A DNA stretch of 64,000 bases from Sulfurimonas sp. HSL-1656 (lineage in GTDB: Bacteria > Campylobacterota > Campylobacteria > Campylobacterales > Sulfurimonadaceae): contig NZ_CP147915.1 of NCBI RefSeq assembly GCF_039645585.1, forward strand, positions 248,001 to 312,000, written 5' to 3'. The translations under genes were made by a program, and so were the position numbers. Below are positions 33,708 to 44,047 of this stretch, one piece after another (position 1 is the first letter of the stretch; every line of letters begins with the position of its first letter). The notes beneath the pieces are model-generated. The model did not search any database. It was not told the origin of the DNA and saw only the letters and a list, made by a program, of their open reading frames with translations.

Positions 33708-36700
33708 TGTACAAATTCGCCATTAACCGACCCATCACGACGCTGATGTACGTACTGACGCTCGTCGTCTTCGGACTGATGAGCTTCAAAGCCATGCCCG
33801 CGGCGCTCTTCCCCAACGTCGACTTTCCGATCGTGACCGTCAAAACGGTCTACCCGGGGGCGGAGCCGACCAGCGTCGAGTCCCAGATCACCGACAAGAT
33901 CGAAGAGGCGGTCTCGGGGATCAACGGCATCGACACGATCACCTCCACCAGCAGCGACGGAGTCAGCGTCGTCATGGTCAAGTTCCTGCTCGAGCGCAGC
34001 ATCGACGAGGCGGCGAATGACGTGCGCGACAAGGTCTCCGCCGTCAAGCTCCCGGTGCAGGCGGAGAAACCACTGGTCAGTAAGCTCGACATCGGCGCGG
34101 CGCCGGTCATCAACGTCTTCCTGGCGGCGAAGGAGGCAACGCCGACGGCGCTGATGCTCTTTGCTGATGAAAAGGCCAAGCCGGCCATCCAGCGCCTCAG
34201 CGGGGTCGGGGCTATCAACATCATCGGCTACCGCGACCGCGAGATCCGCATTTACCCCGACCCCTATGCCCTGAACAAGTACGGCATTACCGTCAAAGAG
34301 CTCAACGACATTATCTCCAAGGAGAACGTCAAGATCGGCGGCGGGAAACTGGAGAAGGGGCCCAGCGAGCTGATCATAAAGACCGAGGCCGATGCAGTGA
34401 GCATGGAGGAGCTGCTCGCGATCAAGATTAAAGACGAACTCCGCCTGGCCGATCTCGCCCGGGTCGAGGACGGCCTGGCCGATGCGAAGAGCTTCTCTTC
34501 CTATGACGGCAAGGCCGGCGTTATGCTGGAGGTACAGAAGATCTCGGGTACCAATACCCTCGACGTGATCAAGCTGGTCAAGGACGCCGTGCCGGGGCTG
34601 CAGCAGCTTGCGGGCGACAAGATCGAGGTGAAAACGCTCAACGACACCTCGCCCTTTATCATCCACTCCCTCGAGGACGTCGAGTTCGACCTCGTGTACG
34701 GGGCGCTTCTGGCGGCGCTGATCATCTTCGTCTTCCTGCGCAACGTGACGATCACCGTGGTCGCCTTTCTGGCGATCCCGACCTCCATTATCGGCACCTT
34801 CGCCCTGATGGACTACATGGGTTTCGACCTGAACAAGCTGACGCTGATCGGGCTGACGTTGGCGATCGGTATTCTCATCGACGACGCCATCGTCGTTATC
34901 GAGAACATCTATAAAAAGATGGAAGCGGGTATGGGCAAGTTCGATGCGGCCGTCGAGGGGACCAAGGAGATGGCCTTCGCCATCCTTGCGATCTCCTCGA
35001 TGCTGCTGGCGGTCTTCATCCCCGTCTCCATGATGAGCGGGATCGTCGGGAAGTTCTTCAACTCCTTCGCGATGACCGTCGCCTTTGCCATCGTCATCTC
35101 CTATACGATCGCGATGACCTTCATCCCCTCGCTCAGCGCCCGGGTGCTGCATAAAGGCGAGAGCCGCTTCTACGACAAGACGGAGTTCATCTTCGTCTGG
35201 CTCGACCGCGCCTACGCGGCGACCCTGCGCTTCGCCCTGCGGTTCAAGGTGCTGAACATGGTTGCCGTCCTCGTCATCTTTATCGGCTCCCTCTCGCTCT
35301 TCCCGAAGATCGGGATGGACTTTGTCCCCAAGGAGGACAAGGCGGAGTTCGAGGTGAAGATCGAGGCGAAGCCGGGGATCTCCCTGGAGGAGATGCTCGT
35401 CAAATCCCGCAAGGTCGAGGCGCTGGTCAACGGCGTCGACCAGGTGGAGTACACGACGCTGGGCATCGGCTATAACAGCGCCCAGGAGATCAACAAGGCG
35501 CTGCTCTATGTCAAGCTGACGGATAAAACGACACGGAGCGAGAACCAGGAGGAGATCATCCAGGCGCTGCGCGGCAAACTCAAAGGGTTCGACCCGGATC
35601 TCTTCATTACCGCGGCGGCCATCCCGAACATCAAGGGCGCCGGGGTCTCCGTGCCCTACCAGATCGTCCTCAAGGGCGACAGTTTCGACTCCCTCACCAA
35701 GGCCTCGGACGCGCTCACGGCCTACCTGGCGCAGAAGCAGGGCTTCGTCGACATCGACACGAACCTCGAGGCGGGCAAGCCGGAGCTGCAGATCTCCATT
35801 CTACGCGAGAACGCCAACCGCCTTGGCGTCCGTGCCGAGGATATCGCAAAGGCCCTCTCTACGGCCTTCTCCAGTGACCTGCCGATCTCCCAGTATGAGG
35901 AGAACGGCAAGCTTTATGACATTACCCTGCGGTTTGATGATGCCCACCGCGAGGACGTGGAGCAGATCAAGAAGATGGAGCTGCGGACCCCGGCGGGCGA
36001 CCTCGTCTCCCTCGACGGGCTCGTGACCTTTGAGAACGGCAGCGCGATGGCGGCGGTCAACCGTTTCGACCGCGAACGCCAGGTGACGGTCTTCGCCGAC
36101 CTCTTCGGCCTCGACCTCGGCGGGGCCGTCGGATACACGATGGCCAAGATCGACGAGCTGATGCCCGAGGGCGTCAACTACCGTTTCACCGGCTTCGCCG
36201 AAGAGATGGCCAAGACGGGCAAAGCCTTTGTCACGGCAATCGGACTGACGATCATCATGATCTATATCATCCTGGCGATTCTTTACGAGTCGCTGATCCA
36301 GCCCGTCATCATTATGATGGCGCTGCCGCTCTCCATTACGGGGGTCCTGATCGCTCTCTTCTTGAGCGGGCAGCAGTTCAGCCTCTTCGTCATGATCGGC
36401 TTCTTCCTGCTGATGGGGATGGTCGGCAAGAACGCCGTCCTGCTCGTCGACTTCGCCAACGCTGCCGTCGGCAAGGGGCGGGAGGTCAACGAGGCGCTGC
36501 TCGAAGCGGGCGAAAAGCGTCTGCGCCCGATCCTCATGACGACCTTCGCGATGGTCTTCGCGATGCTGCCGCTGGCGTTCGGCAGCGGTTTCGGGAGTGA
36601 GACGAAGTCGCCGATGGCCATCGCCGTTATCGGCGGGCTCATCAGCTCGATGATCCTCACCCTGGTCGTCGTGCCCATCATCTACCGCCTCCTCTACCCG

Positions 36701-36751
36701 CTGGACCGCTGGCTGCGTTCGCACTACGAACGCCGTATCGGGGAGGCGTAA
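33707..36751 (+). CDS. RND multidrug efflux pump, inner-membrane subunit
   Basis: A 1014-residue proton-driven exporter of the AcrB/HAE1 family with 12 transmembrane helices and two large periplasmic domains. Characteristic features are the N-terminal INRPITTLM, the helix 4 motif GILIDDAIVVIENI with the proton-relay Asp pair, and a second-half counterpart GMVGKNAVLLVDFANA. Likely substrates are hydrophobic drugs, bile-like detergents or metabolites. It is the last gene of the operon. Confidence 0.93.
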   Translation: MYKFAINRPITTLMYVLTLVVFGLMSFKAMPAALFPNVDFPIVTVKTVYPGAEPTSVESQITDKIEEAVSGINGIDTITSTSSDGVSVVMVKFLLERSIDEAANDVRDKVSAVKLPVQAEKPLVSKLDIGAAPVINVFLAAKEATPTALMLFADEKAKPAIQRLSGVGAINIIGYRDREIRIYPDPYALNKYGITVKELNDIISKENVKIGGGKLEKGPSELIIKTEADAVSMEELLAIKIKDELRLADLARVEDGLADAKSFSSYDGKAGVMLEVQKISGTNTLDVIKLVKDAVPGLQQLAGDKIEVKTLNDTSPFIIHSLEDVEFDLVYGALLAALIIFVFLRNVTITVVAFLAIPTSIIGTFALMDYMGFDLNKLTLIGLTLAIGILIDDAIVVIENIYKKMEAGMGKFDAAVEGTKEMAFAILAISSMLLAVFIPVSMMSGIVGKFFNSFAMTVAFAIVISYTIAMTFIPSLSARVLHKGESRFYDKTEFIFVWLDRAYAATLRFALRFKVLNMVAVLVIFIGSLSLFPKIGMDFVPKEDKAEFEVKIEAKPGISLEEMLVKSRKVEALVNGVDQVEYTTLGIGYNSAQEINKALLYVKLTDKTTRSENQEEIIQALRGKLKGFDPDLFITAAAIPNIKGAGVSVPYQIVLKGDSFDSLTKASDALTAYLAQKQGFVDIDTNLEAGKPELQISILRENANRLGVRAEDIAKALSTAFSSDLPISQYEENGKLYDITLRFDDAHREDVEQIKKMELRTPAGDLVSLDGLVTFENGSAMAAVNRFDRERQVTVFADLFGLDLGGAVGYTMAKIDELMPEGVNYRFTGFAEEMAKTGKAFVTAIGLTIIMIYIILAILYESLIQPVIIMMALPLSITGVLIALFLSGQQFSLFVMIGFFLLMGMVGKNAVLLVDFANAAVGKGREVNEALLEAGEKRLRPILMTTFAMVFAMLPLAFGSGFGSETKSPMAIAVIGGLISSMILTLVVVPIIYRLLYPLDRWLRSHYERRIGEA

Positions 36752-36933
36752 GCCCCTCCGGGAACCGCTGTCCCGTGTCATGCGGGCGTCTCTTTTCGTT
36801 TAATGCGCCAGAGTATGTTGTTTTCCTCAATTTATCAGCCCTGTGCCAGCGTTATCATGTGTAATTCTAGGTGTAATGCAAAAAGGACGCGGTGTTCGGT
36901 CTGAGCACCCCACCGTCCGTCAGAGGAGGAGAC

Positions 36934-37797
36934 ATGAGAATCGCAATCAGCGGGGCAGGCGGGTTTATCGGCAGTCACTTGGTGCGGATGTTCGAAGCGG
37001 AGGGGTGGGAGGTTGTCCCGCTCCACACAAAGGACTTTTCGCTCGATGACGCCGTTTTCGTCGAGAAACTTTCCGGGGCGGACGTTATCGCCCACCTTGC
37101 CGGTGCCTCGATCAACAGGCGTTGGACGGAAGCGTATAAAAAAGAGCTCTTTGACAGCCGAGTGAAAACGGCGGAGAAGCTCGTGCGTGCCATGGCGATG
37201 ATGGCAGAAAAACCAAAACTTTTCATCTGTACGTCGGCGGTGGGCATCTATGCATCGACGGGCAAATATGACGAAGAAAACGCCGTCTATGCCGACGATT
37301 TTCTGGGGCGGCTGGCGCAGAACTGGGAGGCGGCGGCCATGCAGGCCAAAGCCGTTGGCATCAGGACGATCATCTTCCGTTACGGCATTGTGCTCGGCCA
37401 CGGCGGCGGCATTCTCAAAGAGATGCTTCTGCCGTTCAGGCTCGGCCTCGGGGGGACGATCGGCGACGGGACACAGTCTTTTACCTGGGTGCACATCGAC
37501 GATCTGATGCGGGGCTACCTTTTTGCTACCCGGCATCCGGAGATGGAGGGGGTCTACAATCTGATGGCGCCTACGCCGACGACCAATGACGGTCTGACCA
37601 AGGCGCTCGGCAGGGTGCTGCATCGCCCGACCTTCATGACCGTACCCCGTTTCCTCCTGAAGCTACGTTTCGGCTCCGAAGGCGGCGAGGCGCTGGCCGG
37701 CGGGCAGTACGCGCTGCCCAAACGGCTGCTGGAAGTAGGATTTACGTTCAAATTCAAAACCATCGATGCGGCGCTGGAGAACCTTTTTGGTTCCTGA
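36934..37797 (+). CDS. NAD-dependent epimerase of the TIGR01777 family (YfcH-like)
   Basis: A 287-residue Rossmann-fold protein. GAGGFIGSH (residues 7-15) is the dinucleotide-binding motif; HLAGASINRRWTEAYKKELFDSRV and the C-terminal DUF1731-like end (ALPKRLLEVGFTFKFKTIDAALENLF) are diagnostic for the SDR39U1/YfcH branch. Its substrate is unknown. ATG 36934 follows GAGGAGG; an in-frame ATG 14 codons earlier is less well placed. It is monocistronic. Confidence 0.9.
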   Translation: MRIAISGAGGFIGSHLVRMFEAEGWEVVPLHTKDFSLDDAVFVEKLSGADVIAHLAGASINRRWTEAYKKELFDSRVKTAEKLVRAMAMMAEKPKLFICTSAVGIYASTGKYDEENAVYADDFLGRLAQNWEAAAMQAKAVGIRTIIFRYGIVLGHGGGILKEMLLPFRLGLGGTIGDGTQSFTWVHIDDLMRGYLFATRHPEMEGVYNLMAPTPTTNDGLTKALGRVLHRPTFMTVPRFLLKLRFGSEGGEALAGGQYALPKRLLEVGFTFKFKTIDAALENLFGS

Positions 37798-38009
37798 TAG
37801 CCCGAGGGGGATATGCACCGGTGAGTCTTGAGCGCCAAAAAATGTGCTAACGCTTTGCTTTGCGCCGGCAACGGCGTTTACATTGGTTAACGCGGCGTTG
37901 GTTGCCGATATACAGCTTTGTTCTACAATCGTTTTCAAAGACATCCGAACGGCGAAAAAATTCCTCACCGTTGCCGGGTCACCAAACAAGTATTCAAAAG
38001 GATTGCGGG

Positions 38010-38498
38010 ATGAAACCATTGATCAAAGAGAGTGCGACTTCGTTAACAGCGCTGGTTTTCCTCGTTGTCGGTGTGAGCGGCGTGATGCTCTACTTTCACG
38101 TCTTCGATGTCCAGGTCAAAGCGCTGCACGAGACGCTGGGGTTGCTCTTCGCCGCCGCGGCGCTTCTGCACGTCTACTTTAACTGGAAGGGGATGAAGCG
38201 GTACTTCCCCAAAAAGCTTTTCATGGGATACGCCGCCGTGATCACCGCCGTCTCGATCGCGTTTATCGCCTCTGCCGACAGCGGCCCCAACCCGAAGGTG
38301 ACCCTGATCGACCGCGCCCTGAATGCACCGCTGGCCATATCGCTCCCGCTGCTGGAGACAAACCGGGAGCAGGCCGTAACGCTGCTGGGCGGCAGGGGGA
38401 TCATGATCGGCAGTGCGGATTCGCTCGCCGAGATCGCCCGGACCAACAGCGTTTCCCCCTACGAACTGGTCATGATCATCACCGCACAAAAACAGTAA
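38010..38498 (+). CDS. DUF4405 family membrane protein
   Basis: A 162-residue protein with three predicted transmembrane helices (about 8-28, 38-55 and 68-86). Histidines within or beside helices (FHVF near 29, LHETLG near 40 and LLHVYFNW near 54) suggest cytochrome b-like haem ligation, the feature of DUF4405. A soluble C-terminal region with a helix-turn-helix-like pair (SADSLAEIARTNSVSPYELVMII) follows. ATG 38010 has an AAAAGG Shine-Dalgarno. The long open frame upstream is not coding. Electron-transfer partner unknown. Confidence 0.75.
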   Translation: MKPLIKESATSLTALVFLVVGVSGVMLYFHVFDVQVKALHETLGLLFAAAALLHVYFNWKGMKRYFPKKLFMGYAAVITAVSIAFIASADSGPNPKVTLIDRALNAPLAISLPLLETNREQAVTLLGGRGIMIGSADSLAEIARTNSVSPYELVMIITAQKQ

Positions 38499-38587
38499 AA
38501 CAGCTACCCTGTTTGACGAAGATTGTCCCTGCCGGGGCAGGCTTGGTCTATAATAGTAAGTGACACACTTGGAAGGATATCGGTAAA

Positions 38588-39799
38588 GTGAAAGATCGCA
38601 CGCGACCTCTATATCGGCTCTGGCCCCTGCCGTTTCTATTTGCCGCTCTGCTCGGCGCCGAGACGCTGCCGCTCTCGGAGCATAAGCAGGAGCTGCTGAA
38701 GCTCAAGCGCGAACAGGTCAAGGAGCAGACCGGGACCGGCAAGACAAGCTGGGTCTCTCCGCTGGTGCTGTCGCTCTCTTATACGCGCTCCAGGGATGCC
38801 GCGGGCAGCGAGGGCGGGCTGGCGAGCGCCGGGGTGTCGTGGGACCAGGATGTTTTCCGCAGCGGCGGGATCTACTATACCGTCGAACAGGCGGATGCCT
38901 CCGGCAAAGCGAACCTGCTGGCCGTCGACCTGGAAGAGGCCGCCTACCTCAAGCAGGCCTATACCCTCAAAGCGCAGGTCGAGCGGGACCGGCTGCAGCT
39001 GCAGCAGAGCGAACTGACGCTGGCCAACCGCGACATCGACCTCCTCATCACCCGGGCGAAGTACAAGGTCGGCAGCGCGGACATCAGCGAACTCAACCGC
39101 GTCACCATCGACCGCGACAGTGCGCGCAGCGACGTGATCGTCGTCCGCAACTCCCTGCGCAGCGAAGTGTTCGAACTCCAGAAGCTGCTCGGGTCGCGCG
39201 GCGTCGACACGGTGGCGCTGCCGGAGTTCCCCCTTGTCCCCCGCGACGTCTATTTGCAAAACAGTCTGGAACTGCTGCAATATACGGCCCAGAGCCGTGC
39301 GGACACGGCGGCGTGGAAGGTGACGCGTTCGGCCTACCTGCCGACGCTCTCGGTCAATGCGGGGTACGGCTACAACGACTACCGCGGCGACAGCCTCGAT
39401 TATCACGGCGACCGCTACAGCTACGGCGCCGTACTGAGCATGCCGCTCGACATCAACGGCAGGGGGACGGTTGAGGCGAGCCGCCTGCAATCGCTTCAGA
39501 CGCAGACGGCGCAGATCGACCGCAAGATGGAGCTGGAGCAGGAGTACGACATGCGTGCGGCGACCATCGGGGATTATGAAGAGAAGATCGGCGTGGCCGA
39601 AGAGATGATCGCCATGTACGACGACCTCTACACCTTCACGCAGAGCCAGGTCAAGGCGGGGTATACCTCCTCCTATGATCTTGAGTCGCTGGGCAATTCG
39701 GTGCAGATCCAGAAGCTCGAAAAGCAGATCCAGCACTATAACATCCAGATCGAGCGGATCGCGCTCTACTTTGACACCCGGATATACAAGGAGCAGTAA
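38588..39799 (+). CDS. TolC family outer-membrane channel of a MacAB-type exporter
   Basis: A 403-residue outer-membrane factor with a signal peptide (about 1-25) and the helical repeats of the TolC family (long Ala/Gln/Arg-rich stretches around 110-190 and 300-390). The start is GTG at 38588 with GGAAGG upstream, and a TATAAT box lies at 38549-38554. The stop overlaps the adaptor start (TAATG). Together with the next three genes it forms a complete tripartite ABC exporter. Confidence 0.87.
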   Translation: MKDRTRPLYRLWPLPFLFAALLGAETLPLSEHKQELLKLKREQVKEQTGTGKTSWVSPLVLSLSYTRSRDAAGSEGGLASAGVSWDQDVFRSGGIYYTVEQADASGKANLLAVDLEEAAYLKQAYTLKAQVERDRLQLQQSELTLANRDIDLLITRAKYKVGSADISELNRVTIDRDSARSDVIVVRNSLRSEVFELQKLLGSRGVDTVALPEFPLVPRDVYLQNSLELLQYTAQSRADTAAWKVTRSAYLPTLSVNAGYGYNDYRGDSLDYHGDRYSYGAVLSMPLDINGRGTVEASRLQSLQTQTAQIDRKMELEQEYDMRAATIGDYEEKIGVAEEMIAMYDDLYTFTQSQVKAGYTSSYDLESLGNSVQIQKLEKQIQHYNIQIERIALYFDTRIYKEQ

Positions 39800-41010
39800 T
39801 GGAAGCGATGGAAAAGGTCACGGCGTACAGAAGCCCCCGCTGGAAATGGATCGGACTGGGCATTGTCGTGCTGACCGCGGCGGCCGTCGGCGGCTACTTC
39901 TTCCTGCAACCGGCCGAGAACGGCCAGGCCTACCGTTTCGTGACCCAGAGCGCGGAGCGGGGGGAACTCAACATCACCGTTTCGGCGTCTGGGTATCTAC
40001 AGCCGCTGGAGAGCGTTGACGTCGGTACGGAGGTCTCGGGCACGATCGAGAAGGTGCTTGTCGATTACAACGACCTTGTGAAGAAGGGGCAATTGATGGC
40101 GCAGATCGATAAGACGAAGTACCAAAGCGCCGTCGACAAGGCAAATGCGGCGCTGATGTCGGCCAAGGCGACGCTGGAGAACGCGAATGCGGAACTCTAC
40201 CGCAGCAAGGCGACGCTCAAGCGCGACGAAACGCTGCGGGAAGAGACGAAAGGGGCGCTGCCGTCGCAAAGCGACTGGGATACGGACTACGCAAACTATC
40301 TGGCAGCCAAGGCGCAGGTCGACAACGCCAAGGCGCAGGTGGAACAGGCGAAGCACAGCCTCGTCTCTTCGCAGTACGACCTGGAGCGCACGGCCATCTA
40401 TTCGCCCGTCGACGGCACCGTGCTCACCCGGGAGATCGACCCCGGCCAGACGGTGGCGGCCTCCTACCAGACGCCGACGCTCTTCACGATCGCCAAGGAC
40501 CTGCGCAAGATGGAGCTGCAGGTGAGCGTTGACGAGGCGGACATCGCCAAGGTGAAGGCGGGGGATACGGCATCGTTTACCGTCGACGCCTATCCCGACA
40601 CCGTCTTTTCGGGCACGATCCGCATGGTGCGGGTCAATTCGGAGATCGAGGACGGGGTCGTCACCTACATCGCCGTGCTCGACGTCAACAACAGCGACCT
40701 GAAGCTGCGCCCGGGGATGAGCGCCGACGCGGACATCACCGTCCGGACCTTCCGCGATGCGCTGATCGTCCCCCGCGCCGCACTGCTCTACCTACCCGTA
40801 GCGGCCTCCAAGGAGACGAAGCTGTTCGCGTTCCATGACGATGACCAGAGCGCCTACGATGACAAGCCGCACGTCTGGCGGCTCAACGGGCAGACCCCGG
40901 AGAAACTCTACGTCGAGGTGCTCGGCACCAACGGCACCCAGAGCGTCATCGCCGGAGAAGTACTTACACCGGGAGACAGCCTTATCGTCGCCCAGGAGAA
41001 ACAGCCGTGA
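39799..41010 (+). CDS. macA: MacA-like periplasmic adaptor
   Basis: A 403-residue adaptor anchored by one N-terminal transmembrane helix (about 17-36). Lipoyl half-motifs (SGYLQPLESVDVGTEVSGTIEK; AIYSPVDGTVLTREIDPGQTV) flank a long coiled coil, and a C-terminal beta-barrel and membrane-proximal domain follow. This is the MacA form rather than the short RND form. It passes cargo from MacB to the TolC protein and stimulates the ATPase. Confidence 0.88.
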   Translation: MEAMEKVTAYRSPRWKWIGLGIVVLTAAAVGGYFFLQPAENGQAYRFVTQSAERGELNITVSASGYLQPLESVDVGTEVSGTIEKVLVDYNDLVKKGQLMAQIDKTKYQSAVDKANAALMSAKATLENANAELYRSKATLKRDETLREETKGALPSQSDWDTDYANYLAAKAQVDNAKAQVEQAKHSLVSSQYDLERTAIYSPVDGTVLTREIDPGQTVAASYQTPTLFTIAKDLRKMELQVSVDEADIAKVKAGDTASFTVDAYPDTVFSGTIRMVRVNSEIEDGVVTYIAVLDVNNSDLKLRPGMSADADITVRTFRDALIVPRAALLYLPVAASKETKLFAFHDDDQSAYDDKPHVWRLNGQTPEKLYVEVLGTNGTQSVIAGEVLTPGDSLIVAQEKQP

Positions 41011-41687
41011 TCAGCCTGGAACAGATCACCAAGACCTACGGCAGCGGCGAGGCGGCGACGCACGTCCTGCACCCTTTGGATCTGCAGATCGGCCAGGGCG
41101 AGTTCGTGGCCATCATGGGGCCCAGCGGCAGCGGCAAGTCGACCCTGCTCAATATCCTCGGCGCCCTCGACGTACCCAGCGGGGGGCGCTACCGGTTCGA
41201 CGGGACGGACCTGGGACGGCTGACGCATGAACAGCGCGCCCTGTTCCGCCGCTACGTCCTCGGCTTCGTCTTCCAGGGGTTCAACCTGCTCAAACGCACC
41301 TCGGCGCTGGAGAACGTGGAGATGCCGCTGATCTACCAGGGCGTTTCCGCCAAAGTGCGCCGGGAGCGCGCGGAGGAGGCCCTGGTGCAGGTCGGGCTCG
41401 CCGAACGGATGCATCACGACCCCTCCCAGCTTTCAGGCGGGCAGCAGCAGCGCGTGGCCATCGCCCGTGCCATCGTGACGCAGCCGCAGGTCCTCATTGC
41501 CGACGAACCGACGGGGAACCTCGACACCCAGCGCAGCCATGAGATCATGGAGCTTATCCGGGGGTTCAATACCCAGGGGATCACCGTGATCATGGTGACG
41601 CACGAAGAGGAGATCGCCGACTACGCGTCGCGCACGATCCTCCTGCGTGACGGCCGCATCGAGAAGGACACGGGCCATGCTGCTTAA
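41007..41687 (+). CDS. MacB/LolD-type ABC ATPase
   Basis: A 226-residue ATPase. Walker A is GPSGSGKST (about 36-44), signature LSGGQQQR, Walker [12 protein letters not shown], and H-loop VMVTHEEE. The FQGFNLL Q-loop and [15 protein letters not shown] continuation mark the LolD/MacB ATPase class. Unlike E. coli MacB, the ATPase and permease are separate genes. The GTG start overlaps the macA stop. Confidence 0.93.
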   Translation: MISLEQITKTYGSGEAATHVLHPLDLQIGQGEFVAIMGPSGSGKSTLLNILGALDVPSGGRYRFDGTDLGRLTHEQRALFRRYVLGFVFQGFNLLKRTSALENVEMPLIYQGVSAKVRRERAEEALVQVGLAERMHHDPSQLSGGQQQRVAIARAIVTQPQVLIADEPTGNLDTQRSHEIMELIRGFNTQGITVIMVTHEEEIADYASRTILLRDGRIEKDTGHAA

Positions 41688-42888
41688 CGCCTTTTTGCAA
41701 GCGATCCGGGAGATCCGGCGCAACCTGATGCGCTCCCTGCTGACGGCCATCGGGATCGTCATCGGGATCGCCTCCGTGATCGCGATGGTCAACATCGGAC
41801 AGGGGGCGAGCGAGTCGATCACCGCGAGCGTGGGCAGCCTCGGCAGCAACACCCTTCACATCATGCCCGGCCAGGAGAAGGGGCCTCCGGGGATGTCGGG
41901 AACGAGCATCCCCTTCGAGATGAAGGACGTCCGCATCCTGCAAAAATCGATCTTCACGCTCGAGGCGGTCTCACCGATGGCCAGCAGTACTGTGAACGTG
42001 CTCTACCGCGACCGCAGTTACCAGACGAGTGTGCGCGGCGTCGAAAACGGCTATTTCGATGTCCAGAACTGGAGCCTGGCGGAGGGGGAGCGTTTCGGCG
42101 AGAGCGAGCTGCGCGCGGGGCAGAGCGTCTGTATCCTCGGGCAGACGGTGATCGACGAGCTTTTTCCCGGGGGAGAAGACCCCATGGGGAAAAAGATCCG
42201 TCTCAAGAGCTTTTCGTGCCGGGTGATCGGGACGCTCGAAGAGAAGGGGGCGAACACCTTCGGGATGGACCAGGATGACCTGATCCTCGTCCCCATCAAG
42301 ATGTTCCAGCGCCGTATCGGGGGGAACCAGAACATCCCCTCGATCCTGGTGTCGGTCAAGGAGAACTACCCCCTCGACACCGTCAAACAGCAGATCCGCC
42401 AGGTGCTGCGCGAAAGCCGCAACATCAAACCGGGCAAAGAGGACAACTTCGCCGTCCGGAGCATGACGGCCCTGCTCGATACCCTGTCGCAGATCACGTC
42501 GATGCTGACGGTGATGCTGGGGGCGGTGGCCGCCATCTCCCTCGTCGTCGGCGGCATCGGGATCATGAACATCATGCTCGTTTCGGTGACCGAACGTACC
42601 CGCGAGATCGGCATCCGCATGGCCATCGGGGCCATGAGCCAGGATATCCTGATCCAGTTCCTGATCGAGGCGGTCGTTCTCTCGGGGCTCGGCGGCATCT
42701 TCGGCGTGCTCACGGGTATCGGGATCACCGTGGGGGTCGCGGAGGCGATGGACCTGACCCTCGTCATTAACCCGGCCGTGACGACGGTGGCCCTGCTCTT
42801 CTCCATGCTGATCGGGATCGTTTTCGGGATCATCCCGGCGCGCAAGGCGGCGAACATGAACCCGATCGACGCGCTGCGGTATGAGTGA
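41677..42888 (+). CDS. MacB-type ABC permease
   Basis: A 403-residue inner-membrane protein with an N-terminal helix (about 20-42, LLTAIGIVIGIASVIAMVNI), a large periplasmic MacB-like domain and three C-terminal helices (about 275-395). The FtsX-like core GGIGIMNIMLVSVTERTREIGIRMAIGA is diagnostic. It is a mechanotransmission-type exporter, cargo probably a macrolide-like compound, peptide, toxin or lipoprotein. ATG 41677 overlaps the ATPase gene by 11 bases. Confidence 0.92.
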   Translation: MLLNAFLQAIREIRRNLMRSLLTAIGIVIGIASVIAMVNIGQGASESITASVGSLGSNTLHIMPGQEKGPPGMSGTSIPFEMKDVRILQKSIFTLEAVSPMASSTVNVLYRDRSYQTSVRGVENGYFDVQNWSLAEGERFGESELRAGQSVCILGQTVIDELFPGGEDPMGKKIRLKSFSCRVIGTLEEKGANTFGMDQDDLILVPIKMFQRRIGGNQNIPSILVSVKENYPLDTVKQQIRQVLRESRNIKPGKEDNFAVRSMTALLDTLSQITSMLTVMLGAVAAISLVVGGIGIMNIMLVSVTERTREIGIRMAIGAMSQDILIQFLIEAVVLSGLGGIFGVLTGIGITVGVAEAMDLTLVINPAVTTVALLFSMLIGIVFGIIPARKAANMNPIDALRYE

Positions 42889-42897
42889 AAAATCCGC

Positions 42898-42935
42898 GCC
42901 GGCAGAGCCCTCTGTCCGGCATCTGATCACTTTTT
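42898..42935 (+). terminator. Intrinsic terminator of the MacAB-type operon
   Basis: GCCGG-CAGAG (42898-42907) pairs with CTCTG-CCGGC (42910-42920) with one bulged T. A T-run (TTTTT, 42931-42935) follows after ten bases. It starts ten bases beyond the permease stop. Confidence 0.6.
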
Positions 42936-43060
42936 AACCGTCCTTCACCCGTCGCTCCCCCTTTTCCCTGAGAATCCGTACGCCCAATGCGCGTTGCCAC
43001 AGTATACGTTTAAGCATGCTTCGGCATAATTTAAAACATATACTGTTATCGGAGACTACA

Positions 43061-44044
43061 ATGAAGTATAGGTATTTACTTGTTCCGGTCGCCGCAGCCC
43101 TCTGTATGACGGGGTGTGCGACCATGGAAAAGCAGGAAGTGCATGAAACGCCGACGGCGGCACCCGCCGTCAGCAAGACGGTTCAGGCCGCCAGGGCGCT
43201 CAAAGAGGAGCCCGCGGGGCTGAAGCGCAAAGTCGCTATCGGCCGTTTTACCAACGAGACCCGTTACGGCCAGAGTTTCTTTATCGACGAGAACAGCGAC
43301 CGTATCGGGAAGCAGGCGATGGATATCCTCTCCTCCAAGCTTTTCGAGACGGGCAAGTTCATCATGCTTGAGCGTGCGGACCTCGAGAAGATCCAGAAAG
43401 AGCTGGCGATGGGCGATGCGCCCGCGCTGAAAAACAGCGCGGACTACCTCATTCTCGGCTCCATCACGGAGTTCGGCCGCAACGAGGTGAGCGACGTGGG
43501 CTGGTTCAGCCGCGTCAAGAAGCAGGAGGCCTTCGCCAAGGTCCATATCCGCATCGTCGATGTCAGTACGGGGCAGATCATCTACTCCGAAGAGGGGAAA
43601 GGGACCGCGTACAGCGAAGCCGGTACGGTCATGGGCGTCGGTGACAAGAGCGCGTATGACTCCCAGCTCAACGACAAGGCGATCGACGCGGCGATCTCGG
43701 ACCTCGCATCGAACGTTATCGAGAACATGATGGACAAGCCGTGGCGCGGCTACCTGCTGGGATACGAGCAGGGGATGCTGATCACCTCCGGCGGCAAGAG
43801 CCAGAACATCAAGGTGGGCGACACGTTCGACGTCATGGCGTCGGGCAAGAAGGTTAAAAACCCGCAGACCAACAGCATCATCACGCTCCCGGGCAAAAAA
43901 CTGGCGACGATCGAGATCGTCTCGACGGCGGGAGACACCCCGGAGAACGAAGTCTCCTTCGCGTCGATCACAAGCGGGGACCTGGGCGCGCGCCTGAAAA
44001 CGAAAAATTTCTCGGACCTGTATATCCAGGTCCACAAGGATTAA
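43061..44044 (+). CDS. CsgG-family outer-membrane lipoprotein
   Basis: A 327-residue lipoprotein (lipobox MTGC, Cys at residue 19). The CsgG core is visible: KVAIGRFTNETRYGQS, then the GKQAMDILSSKLFETGKFIMLERADLEKIQKE helix pair, and ADYLILGSITEFGRN. In curli systems CsgG forms a nonameric secretion pore; this gene has no curlin neighbours. Instead it heads a four-gene lipoprotein operon with DUF4810 and DUF799 genes, an arrangement seen across proteobacteria and unassigned in function. Start chosen at 43061 with GGAG ten bases upstream. Confidence 0.88.
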   Translation: MKYRYLLVPVAAALCMTGCATMEKQEVHETPTAAPAVSKTVQAARALKEEPAGLKRKVAIGRFTNETRYGQSFFIDENSDRIGKQAMDILSSKLFETGKFIMLERADLEKIQKELAMGDAPALKNSADYLILGSITEFGRNEVSDVGWFSRVKKQEAFAKVHIRIVDVSTGQIIYSEEGKGTAYSEAGTVMGVGDKSAYDSQLNDKAIDAAISDLASNVIENMMDKPWRGYLLGYEQGMLITSGGKSQNIKVGDTFDVMASGKKVKNPQTNSIITLPGKKLATIEIVSTAGDTPENEVSFASITSGDLGARLKTKNFSDLYIQVHKD

Positions 44045-44047
44045 AGC

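Noticed and set aside
33605..35152. 515-codon open frame antisense to the RND pump
   Set aside because: It mirrors codon bias of the RND gene, is rich in Arg, Asp, His and Val, and shows no motif.
36857..36877. Two GTGTAAT copies 12 bases apart upstream of the epimerase gene
   Set aside because: Only two short copies with no symmetry or clear promoter relation; likely chance.
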